A stretch of 64,000 nt of DNA from Rhizophagus irregularis (taxonomy: Eukaryota; Glomeromycota; Glomeromycetes; Glomerales; Glomeraceae), in NCBI RefSeq assembly GCF_026210795.1, contig NC_089442.1, positions 4,864,501 to 4,928,500 of the forward strand, read 5' to 3'. Made by a program: the position numbers and the translations under genes. Below, piece by piece: positions 23,950 to 33,484 of the stretch (positions are counted from its first letter, which is position 1; each line of letters opens with the position of its first letter). The notes below the pieces were generated by a model, which worked only from the letters and a program-made list of their open reading frames with translations, was not told the origin of the DNA and ran no database searches.

Positions 23950-26150
23950 ACTTGTAATAAATTACCAATATGTATAAAAGTCAGATTTTCCTATTATTCA
24001 AATAATTCTGCTTTTATATTCTTTATAAAACATTTTACTTGATCAACAAATTCATCAATTTTACCAGTTCAAACAGCTAAATCAAAAACTTTTTTAGCAT
24101 ATTCTATACCAAATCTATACTTTTATTTAGAACACTGACTGCAATTACATAACATTTATAAGTATTTACTTAAAATTAATAAGATGTTAAAATGAGGGTT
24201 GCTCTAATGATTTATCAGCTAATTTATTTTCTTTAATATAAAATAATACTATTATTTTTCTCATGCAGTCACGCTATTCAATATTTTACTTATTATTATT
24301 ATACTAATAATGTGAAATAAGTAATATATAAAATTGTATATTAGTTGAATAAGACATAATTCAAAAAAAATATCTACATATAATCCTTTTATTAATAAGC
24401 TAAAACAAGTATATAAATGTAAATTATTATTAAAAAGAGTAATATATTTTAGTTTTGAATGTTACTGTAAAATATTATTATAAAATATATTTTTTACTAA
24501 TGAAAAAATAAAGATTGAGTCCTTTGGCCTAAATCCTTCATTAATAGTGTACATATGATTATTTTTGCCAAAAGTTAGCAGGTAGTATAGTTTTTGCTAC
24601 AAATTAGAATTTTCAATTAGTTTTATGTGTATTGTATTAACTTTTTATATAAAATCTTAATAAAGAATTATATATACTGCAGCAAAAAAAAATAAAGATT
24701 AAGATTAATCATAATCATTCTTTCTATTTCTTATTTATAAGAATCATTTATTATCTAAATTTTTTTTTTTAAAAAAAAATATTTTTAAATTTTAATAACT
24801 ATTTTTAACTTTTGTTTTTTATTAACTATTAAACTTACTTTTAGAAGTAGTTGCTAATCTTCAATTAATACTATATCATAGTATAATGATTGAGCTATTT
24901 AAATAGACGCATTACTTTTGAAGAATTTAAAGTATTAAGTATTTATGTAAAATTTTATTAAATTTAAAAAGTATTCATCTATTATAGAAAGTATTTTTCT
25001 TATTGGAATTTCATTTTTACATTCACTTAATATTACTCTTTTAATTATTAGTCAAATATTCTTTGAATTTTTTCAACGACATTAGTTAAATATGAAGACC
25101 TATTTAATTTTTCTTTAATTATTTTATTAGTTACTTTTACTTATTGTATATTTTGAATTTTAGTAATAAAATTTTGATTACTAATAATAAAACTCATCCA
25201 ACTTTTTTTATAAAGATATAAAATTTTAGTGAAATATTGTTTGCAAGTTGAAAATTCATTAAGCTTTTCTTATCTTTTACAGAAACTTCAAGTTTTCAAA
25301 TGATATCATTTTGATATCATTTTAATATTGATTCAATATTGATTTAATATCAATATGATATCAAAATAAAATATTATTATTTCAATATTAAAATGATATC
25401 AAAATAATATCAAAATAATATTAAAATGATAATTGAAATGACATTGAAACAATATATTTAAATTTTACTTAAAAATATCATTTCAATGTCATTTCAATTA
25501 TTATTTTGATATCATTTCGATATTAATTTAATATCGATTCAATATTAATATGATATTAAAAATGATAATACTTTATTTTAATATTATATTAAATTATTAA
25601 TATTAAATTGATATTGAATCAATATAAAAATGATATTGAAATAATGTCAAAATAATACCATTAAGATAAACTTAACATATTAATTTTATATTAATTTAAA
25701 ATGTTAAGTTTCTGTAAAATTTTATTTCAAATTTTTTAAAATATAAAGAATTATATATTGCTAAAATTTTAGCATAAAAAAGTTCAAATTGGTTTTGCAA
25801 TTTTCTTTAAGTTTTTTTTTCAAATTCAATTCTATATGAAAAATACAATGAAAATAATATATTTCTGAATAGTTATTTTTTACAGCTAATATCAAAACTG
25901 AATTAACATTATAATACAAAGTAATTAATATAATATCATAAAAATTTTTTAATTCTTGTAAAGTCCATAAAAAAGTTGCTTTTGTTTAATTTTCTAAAAT
26001 AGCTGCTACTACTATTAAATTTCTATAATTATTATTAATAACTACTGATATATCACAGGAATAAGTAATTGTATATTTTTTCTTAAAATTTTTCATATAT
26101 ACTCAAAACTTTATATACTAATATATACTATATAGAAAAAATATAATATC
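23950..26150 (-). pseudogene. Decayed MULE transposase
   Basis: On the minus strand, reading from 26,100 downwards, a much-broken frame gives peptides typical of Mutator-like transposases. They include an ITYSCDISVVINNNY-like start, NLIVVAAILEN, then an F-W-L-Q block (TFLWTLQELKNF) and a later FHC/NLKKKLKENC block. After a 435-bp MITE (25,280-25,714) the similarity resumes with a VTNKIIKEKLNRSSYLTNVV segment. At about 24,150-24,000 come CSQCS and IDEFVDQVKCFIKNI. Stops and frameshifts are frequent, so it cannot be active. The family call rests on the order and spacing of these blocks; no clear terminal repeats were found. Confidence 0.55.
25280..25714. mobile_element. Palindromic MITE inside the MULE relic (435 bp)
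   Basis: The ends are CAGAAACTT...AAGTTTCTG, with TA on both outer sides (25,278-25,279 and 25,715-25,716). The inverted match extends outward as TTTTACAGAAACTT, so the target was probably a longer T/A palindrome. The interior is almost wholly made of GATATCA, AATATTGA and similar self-complementary words and would fold on itself. It separates two parts of the decayed transposase, which gives it a younger relative age. Confidence 0.65.
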
Positions 26151-27949
26151 TGGTAAATTAATTGTGTTAATTACACTTTTGTTTTATTGATTATTGAAAA
26201 AAAATATAAAAATACAGGTTTAATATATAATGACACTATTTCAAATTAATTTATTTGGTTTTGCAAGATAATCTAATTATATTGCATAAATCTATCACAT
26301 TATTAATCATATTACCACTGGTCAGAATAGTCCATTTTGGCAAAATTTTAAGTTCCAAATGTTAGACGAAATTTGGTCTGACCTTAGCCGATCAGTACCA
26401 AAAAAATCGGCAACTAATTTTATAGGCGATTTGCATCGTAACGCCTGCCACTCACAATTAGAAATTGGCAAAGTTTCGGAATTAGTTAAAAAAATCGGCT
26501 GTACATATCAATAAAATTCGAACTTGCCATGCAAATGAAATTCGTCATAAACAATCGACTATTCGTCTAAAAATCGATATTGATTTAAATTGCCGATTTG
26601 CAAAAATAAATAAAATCGACCATAATAATTTTGATGAAATTTAGCAAATTTAAGTTTTAAAACAGCGATTTTATTTTAATTGATTTACCAATTATTTTAA
26701 TTAAATCGCAAAAATTTCCTACAAAAATAGTAAAAATTTCCTACAAAAATAATACGAAAATAATAAAAAAATCTAATCCACAATTCCACAAAAAACCCAT
26801 AATTTTCAAAAAAAAAATCAAAAAAAAACTGACGAATCAATCTAAAATTCGAAAAAAAGTTAGTATAACAAAAACTCAAAACAAAAATTAAAGTACAAAT
26901 TTATACCATTTGTCTGTTTCATCTTCCATTTCCGGCGATTCTTCCACTCCAATTGGTTCTGATTTATTCACTCCCATTGGTTCTGATTCTTCTGTTGGTT
27001 CCGATTCTTCCATTCCCGTTAGTTCTGAATCTTCTATTACCTCTATTTCATCTATCTCCGCTGACACTTTCGCATCTTCCGCCATTATAAAATTATCTAT
27101 CGTTTGAATCAGCGTTTCTGGCTCAGAAAAGTCGGTATCGGCCAGCGTATTCTGCTCCATGTAGGTCCAATTTGGAGCATCTCGTGGATGATGAGAGATG
27201 ATATTATATATCTCATCATCATAATTTCGCGTTCGTATCAGTTGTGCAGATTGAAGAGAAAAAGCGTGTTGGTCCAAGATATTTTGTAATAAATCTATTA
27301 ACTATTATTAGAAAAAAAATCAATCCTATTACGAAAAAAATAAAACAAATAAAAAATAAAAAATAAAAATACGACAAATAAGTTATCGAACCTCTTCAGA
27401 TCTCCAAGACCACTGGTCGAAATAGTCCAAATCGGCTAGAAATCGGATGTCCGATTTTAGGCTGAATTTGGTGATAAATATGGCCGATTTATTAATTTAG
27501 GCAAAGTTCCGATTGGCAGGCCGATCGATGCCGATCAGAATGTCTGAATTGTATCTGAATTGCTTAGTATTTTTAATCCGAATTGTTTAAAAAATATTAT
27601 TTATAAATTTACCGAATTGCAGTGAATTTATTCTGAATTATGGTAAATTTGTGACAAAATTTTCTGAATTGTAGTAAAATTTATTCTGATTTGTAGTAAA
27701 ATTTATTCCAATTTGTAGTAAAATTTATTCTGAATTGTAGTAAAATTTATTCCGATTTGTAGTAAATTTTATTCTAATTTGTAGTAAAATTTATTCCGAT
27801 TTGTAGTAAAAAATTTAACCAAATTTCAGTTGAAAGAATGGGACTACTATTTGATTTAATAATTCTGATTTGTATTCTGAATTGTATCGCAAATTACAGT
27901 AAATTTTATTCTGAAATTTAAAATATTACATATACATATAAAACAATTT

Positions 27950-28037
27950 CACCAAAAATCATCCCAACTTTCTAACAAATCGGTATACGTTAAATTCCTT
28001 AATTCCCATTTGTTTCTACAAATTGGAGATGATTTTC
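27950..28037 (-). CDS. Possible terminal exon of the cassette-array gene
   Basis: After a T-rich tract ending GTAG, the minus strand reads about 29 codons, KSSPICRNKWELRNLTYT followed by DLLESWDDFW and a TGA. It lies directly 3' of the cassette array on the same strand and has unbiased composition, unlike its surroundings, so it may be the last exon of that gene. Its phase relative to the cassettes could not be fixed (borders uncertain by a base). Confidence 0.3.
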
Positions 28038-29800
28038 CTACAAAAAAAAAAAGAAAAAACATTAAAATAACTTTTTTTTTAAGTTTCAAGTTTCAAAAAT
28101 CAAAATGTTACCTGTAGAATGCAAATCGAAGCCAATTTCCATACAAAAAAATTAATAAAATATAATAAAAAATGTTAAATTAAACATTTTTATTAAGTTT
28201 TGTCAAAAAGTTTCGAAAAATCGAAACTTTACCTGCAGGATTCCGGTACAATTTGGAGCCGATTTCCTGCAAAAAAAATAATAAAATCTAATAAAAAAAT
28301 GTTAATTTAAACGTTTTTTTATTAAGTTTCGTAAAGTTTCGAAACTTCAAAACTTTATTTGCGGGATTCCGGTATCCAATTTGGAGCCGATTTCCTGCAA
28401 AAAAAAATAATAAAAAATAATAAAAAAAACGTTAAATTAAACGTTTTTTTTATTAATTTGCGTCAAAAAGTTTCGAAAATTGAAACTTTACTTGCGGGAT
28501 TCCGGTATCCAATTTGGAGCCGATTTCCTGCAAAAAAAATTAATAAAAATAATAAAAAAACGTTAAATTTAAACATTTTTTTATTAAGTTTCATAAAGTT
28601 TCGAAACTTCAAAACTTTACTTGCGGGATTCCGGTATCCAATTTGGAGCCGATTTCCTGCAAAAAAAAAATAATAAAAATAATAAAAAAACATTAATTTA
28701 AACGTTTTTTTATTAATTTGCGTCAAAAAGTTTTGAAAATCGAAACTACTTGCAGGATTCCGGTATCCAATTTGGAGCTGATTTCCTGCAAAAAAAATTA
28801 ATAAAAATAATAAAAAAACGTTAAATTTAAACGTTTTTTTATTAATTTTTTTCAAAAAGTTTCGAAAAATCGAAACTTTGCATGTGGGATTCCGGTATCC
28901 ATATTGGAGCTGATTTCCCTGCAAAAATATTAATAAAAATAATAAAAAAACGTTAAATTTAAACGTTTTTTTATTAATTTTTTTCAAAAAGTTTCGAAAA
29001 ATTGAAACTATGCATGTGGAATTTCAGTATCCATATTGGAGCTGATTTCCCTGCAAAAATATTAATAAAATATAATAAAAAACGTTATATTAAACGTTTT
29101 TTATTAATTTTTTTCAAAAAGTTTCGAAAAATCGAAACTTTGCATGTGGGATTCCGGTATCCATATTGGAGCCGATTTCCCTGCAAAAAAATAATAAAAT
29201 ATAATAAAAAACGTTATATTAAACGTTTTTTATTAATTTTTTTCAAAAAGTTTCAAAAAATCGAAACTTTACCTGCGGGATTCCGGTATCTATATTGGAG
29301 CCGATTTCCCTGCAAAAAAAATAATAAAATATAATAAAAAACATTAAATTAACCGTTTTTTATTAATTTTTGTCAAAAAGTTTCAAAAATTCGAAACTTT
29401 ACGGTATTCCTACAATAATATTAAAAAAAAAAACGTTAAACGTTTTTTTCAAAGAAGTTTTGAAAATGCGAAACTTATCTGGAATATCGGCGTCCACGTT
29501 GGAGCCGATTTCCTATACAAAAGTGAAAAAAAACGTTTTTAGTAATATTAAAAAACGTTTTTAGTAATATTAAAAAACGTTTTTTAAAGTTTCGAAACTT
29601 TTATTTTGAAATTTACCTTTGGAAATCAATATCTAAGTAGGAGCCGATTTCCTATATAAAAGTATAAAAAAAAACGTTAGAAAACGTTTTTTTTATAAAG
29701 TTTCGAAGAAATTCTTCGAAACTTACCTTTGGAATTCGGTATCCAAGTAGGAGACGATTTCCTATATAAAAGTATAAAAAAAAAATGTTAGAAAACGTTT
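28038..29800 (-). repeat. Tandem array of ~130-bp units, each with a 36-37-nt exon-like cassette
   Basis: About 12 to 13 units at a spacing close to 130 bp. On the minus strand each unit reads T-tract, GCAG, a conserved cassette (GAAATCGGCTCC ... GATACCGGAATCCCGCA(A/G)), then usually GTAAAG. The cassette is 36 nt in the units near 28,500, 28,630 and 28,760. It is 37 nt near 29,290 and also near 28,890 and 29,150, where the donor-like site is GCAAAG. The 36-nt form translates EIGSKLDTGIPQ. Between cassettes lies an intron-like A+T-rich spacer with a short palindrome ACGTTAAATTTAAACGT. Units decay toward 29,800. Long frames across the array include the spacers and are probably incidental. Confidence 0.6.
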
Positions 29801-31511
29801 TTTAAAGTAATAGTTTTGCAAAAAAAAATTAATAAAATCAGAACGTTAACTAATGTTCTGATTGAAAATATTAAATGAAAAGTTAAAAAACGTTTCGTAA
29901 AAAATAAAAATGTTAAAAATTGGAACATTATTTCCGATAAAAAATTAAAAAAAATCCCAAAATGTTTAAAACCGTTTTGTTTAGGAATGAAGTTAGATGA
30001 AGATAAAGTTTCGAAACTTTAGTTTAAATAAAGTCTAAATTCGGTAATAGATCAACTAATTGCCAGATTAAATTTATTGTGGCTGCGGCTTAGTACATCA
30101 TAAGTTGATTTTGAAAAATCGTTTATTCAAATAACTTCTGAAATTGAGCCAATTTTTCCATGCCCAAAAGTTTTGATTTCGACCAGTGCAATTTGATATA
30201 AAAGTGCCATAAATCAGACAATATTAGGCAAATTTTAAGCTGTTAATCAAATATGATAATTTTTTGCTAAATTTTTATTGAATTTTTATTGAATTGTCAA
30301 TTTTCTATAAATCTGAAGTACATATTTGAATATTGGGTAAATTTTAGGTTGATTTGCCATTTTGTCAGATTTTTTTTTTTAATTTCAACCAGCATCAATC
30401 AGCCGTCAATCAAATATAATGATTTTTTGCTGAATTTTTATTGAATTTTTATTGAATATTTATTGAATTGTCAATTTTCCATAAATCTGAAGTGCATATT
30501 TGAATATTGGGCAAATTTTAGGTTGATTTGCCATTTGTCTATTTTTTTTGATTTCAACTAGCATCAATCAGCCGTCAATCAAATATAATGATTTTTTGCT
30601 GAATTTTTATCAAATTGTCTGATTGGCATCAATCAGATGTGCCGATTTATAATGTTAGTCAATTTTGGTCTGATTTTTGGCCGATTTTCCATATGTCCAA
30701 TTTTTTTGATTTTGACCAGTGGACGGATTATAAACATTAATATGTCTTTTACCGTCTGGTTACTCCTCATCCGATTCAGAATACTCTGGAGAGTGATATC
30801 GGTTGTCGCTTAAAACATTCAAAAGTTCTTTTTGATCATAATTCTCCAGTTTTTCATCATTTTTGTCAAAAAGCGATTTTGCGCCTTTAACTCGTCATGC
30901 TTTTTTCTATATTTAAAGTTTTGACGAATGATGAGATTTTTTTTTTTGAAATAATAAAGAAATTATTTACTTCATTTAACCAATTGTTTCGATGTAGACG
31001 ATGATTATCTTTGTCTAAAGTGCCACGTTGTTTATATAACAAACGTACTCTGCGATGTTTATGTAAAGCGGAAAGCCAAGACTTGACTTGCCTGTATCAT
31101 GGAGTATACCTAGGCTTCATCGCTTCAATTAATCGAGGTATAATCTGTCGAAGAATTTCATCATTTGACTCACTGCTAAACTTTTCATCGTATATTAATT
31201 CTAGTTCAATCGGAAAAGTTTTTAGAATCGTCTTCATTTCAGCCTAAATTGAACAAAATATCGGTTTAGCGAGCGTTAAAAGTATACATTGAAAGAGGAT
31301 TTTTGGACGAACCTTAGCTTCTTCTTCATTTACTTCCATTTCATCTCCAGAATCGCGCACCGTATTTTTTCCTTTCCTACGCTTTGTTGGTCGCTGATCT
31401 TCTTCAAATCCGATATCTTGAAGGTCAGATGAATATCAGCGATGCAAGCCGTCATTTTCCTGACTAAGTATATTGTTATACGATTGTAATTGGCCAACGT
31501 CTAGCCGTAAG

Positions 31512-31710
31512 AGAAAATCTTACCACACCACCCTCGGTTACACAGTGACATTTAGCGTCACATTGTCATGTGATATCCGCGTTCGCATTTTTTATATTTA
31601 TCTGAGGGACTTAGTTTTTTTTACTAGCCTGATCCTTATTTGTCACAACCTCGGAAATCACACCCCAACAAATATTTTGTGTAACTGAGGGTGGTGTGGT
31701 AAGACTACCC
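31512..31710. mobile_element. MULE-type MITE (199 bp) in the accessory gene
   Basis: Inverted ends share TCTTACCACACCACCCTC, followed by GTTACACA. The first six bases differ (AGAAAA left, GGGTAG right). A 9-bp direct repeat AGCCGTAAG flanks it (31,503-31,511 and 31,711-31,719), the size produced by Mutator-like elements. The coding frame of the host gene continues across the site once the element and one repeat copy are removed. There is no coding capacity. Confidence 0.75.
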
Positions 31711-32205
31711 AGCCGTAAGTCACGCAACTCGCCATTTGCATTATCGAGTTGCCGATTTTATTCGTCGATTCTTTCCCGTAAGTAGGCATTTTCTTCTCGG
31801 AGATCATACGTTTCTAAAAAACGTTAAAGTTGACCAGAACTCTAAAATGAATACAAAAGTCAATTGTAGCTCACCATTTACATCTCTAGTCCAATTACTA
31901 CTATAAGGTTCACATATAATTGGCGTTGATTCTCTCCTATATGGTTCAGTGATGCGTACATTGCTCCTATACGGTTCGACGGTGTATACATTGCTCCTAT
32001 ACAGTTCAGTGGTGCGTGTAATGGGCATTAATTCCCTATGTACATTGCTCCTATACGGTTCGGCTGTACATGTAATGGGCGTTAATTTCCTATGTACGGT
32101 TACATTATGAATTGGTAGTACCATCCTGCTTTGTTACGAGTACAAGCTGAATGGTACCATTAAGCGAAATGGTCCATTATCTTTCGAAGCTTTTGGTATC
32201 GACGT

Positions 32206-32560
32206 TTGTTTTTGAGTTTTGGTAGAACCGGAACCGGAAGCTGCGGAATCCTGTTTCGACGCTTGTTTTTGAGTTTTGGTAAAACCGGAACTGGAAGCTG
32301 CAGAATCCTGTTTCGACGCTTATTTTTGAGTTTTGTTAGAACCGGAACCGAAAGCTGCGGAATCCTATTTCAACGCTTATTTTTGAGTTTTGTTAGAACT
32401 GGAACTGAAAGCTGTGGAATCCTGTTTCGATGCTTGTTTTTGAGTTTTGGTAGAACTGGAACCAGAAGCGGCGGATTCTTGTTTCAACGCTTATTTTTGA
32501 GTTTTGGCAGAACCAGAACTGGAAGCTGCGGATTGTTGTTTTGATATCGACGTTTGTTTG
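32206..32560 (-). repeat. 57-bp coding minisatellite (six units)
   Basis: Six 57-bp units (19 codons). On the minus strand they encode KTQKQASKQDSAASGSGST-like repeats of the accessory protein; on the plus strand the same DNA is open and gives FLSFGRTGTGSCGILFRRL. The minus reading fits the composition of the flanking gene. Three units carry a TAA in the minus frame (CAA changed to TAA), so the repeat is decaying. Confidence 0.65.
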
Positions 32561-32640
32561 GGAGAATTAGAACTTACAAATTCCTGTGAAGAAGTTTGTT
32601 TGTGAGACTCTTGATGACTTTTTTCGACACTTTTTTTTTC

Positions 32641-33484
32641 AGATCGTTTTATTCTTTATAGAGATTTTAATAAACAGAAGAATAGTAAAATTAGTAAATA
32701 AAGTAGAACTTTCTTTCAAAATGACGAAAAATATTGTTCGATTTATATAAAAGTTGATCAATATAAAAATGTATTGCAGATTTTATAAAAATTACGAGAA
32801 TTGTTTATCGAAAAAATAAAATTATTTTTGTGAAAAAAATTCGATTGATGGAGCTTTATAAATTCAAAATAAGCTTTCCTGAGAAAAAGTTTAGTATTTG
32901 ATAAAAATAAAACCGAAATTTGATTTATAAGTTAATTAATCGTTAAAAAAGTCTAATCGAAATTAGACTTTTATTAAATCAATTACTAAAGGATTAATTT
33001 AACCAAAATATTCAAATTAATTAAAAAAATTTCTCATGATTGAAAATTTAATTAAATTGACTAAATCAAAATCTCGAAATTAAACTTTTATTAAATCAAT
33101 TGCTAACGGATCAATTTTAACCGAAATTTTCAAATTAAAAAAATTTCTCATGATTGAAAATTTAATTAAATCAACTAAATCAAAATCTCGAAATTAGACT
33201 TTTATAAAATCAATTGCTAACGGATCAATTTTAACCGAAATTTTCAAATTAAAAAAATTTCTCATAATTGAAAATTTAATTAAATCGACTAAATCAAAAT
33301 CTCGAAATTAAACTTTTATTAAATCAATTGCTAACGGATCAATTTTAACCGAAATTTTCAAATTAAAAAAAAATTTCATAAAATTTTAATTTTCAAGAGA
33401 AAAATTGACTTCATTTGTCAAAATTTTGTTAAATTTTAAAGTACATATTAATTATAACCGATTCTTTATCAAATTTTATAAAAC
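32641..33484. promoter_or_regulatory. Divergent spacer between the two transposon genes, with 114-bp repeats
   Basis: The spacer between divergent transposon genes holds about four direct repeats at 32,950-33,390. The word AAATCTCGAAATTA recurs at 33,069, 33,183 and 33,297, a 114-bp period. Each repeat also contains AATTGCTAACGGATCAATTT and a TTCTCATGATTGAAAATTT word. These could be binding sites for an element-encoded protein; that is inference. Confidence 0.55.

Larger units (their letters stand above)
27411..30721. mobile_element. Nested CACTGG-ended element (3.3 kb)
   Basis: Ends are CACTGGTCGAAATAGTCC (left) and, reverse-complemented, CACTGGTCAAAATCAAAA (right). GAC flanks both sides (27,408-27,410 and 30,722-30,724). 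Removing the element and one GAC rejoins the accessory gene of the host element in frame (NPS to WRSEE). The ends belong to the same family as the host. There is no transposase, so movement must have been in trans. The interior holds a minus-strand cassette array and a possible terminal exon. A further right-end copy (TTTTGATTTCGACCAGTG, ending about 30,191) lies inside it. Confidence 0.8.
26888..32640 (-). pseudogene. Accessory (second) gene of the Plavaka-type element, interrupted
   Basis: Reading leftwards from 32,640, the gene has a Ser/Gln-rich repeat region (six 19-residue units with KTQKQASKQDSAAS), a coiled-coil part (REENAYLRERIDE ... NGELRDLRL / DVGQLQSYNNILSQEND), a basic patch TKRRKGK, and an acidic stretch. 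After a short intron (31,313-31,245) come a helical block (ILRQIIPRLIEAMKPRYTP) and a basic KSWLSALHKHRRVRLLYKQR block. An acidic SPEYSESDEE then leads to NPSWRSEE, another intron (about 27,390-27,297), and a last exon ending at 26,888 (QHAFSLQSAQLIRTRNYDDE, acidic tail). Two elements interrupt coding sequence: 31,512-31,710 and 27,411-30,721. Several stops are present. It may be the counterpart of the DNA-binding TnpA/D protein of CACTA elements, but that is inference. Confidence 0.6.

Noticed and set aside
26697..26879. 60-codon Phe-rich minus ORF
   Set aside because: Lies in the sub-terminal A+T-rich part of the Plavaka element, beyond the end of the accessory gene; composition explains it.
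28359..29334. Several 100-175-codon ORFs on both strands
   Set aside because: They read through both cassettes and intron-like spacers of the tandem array, so they are by-products of the repeat.
32206..32544. 112-codon plus-strand ORF with FLSFGRTGTGSCG repeats
   Set aside because: The minus-strand reading of the same 57-bp repeat continues the accessory gene and has a more protein-like composition.
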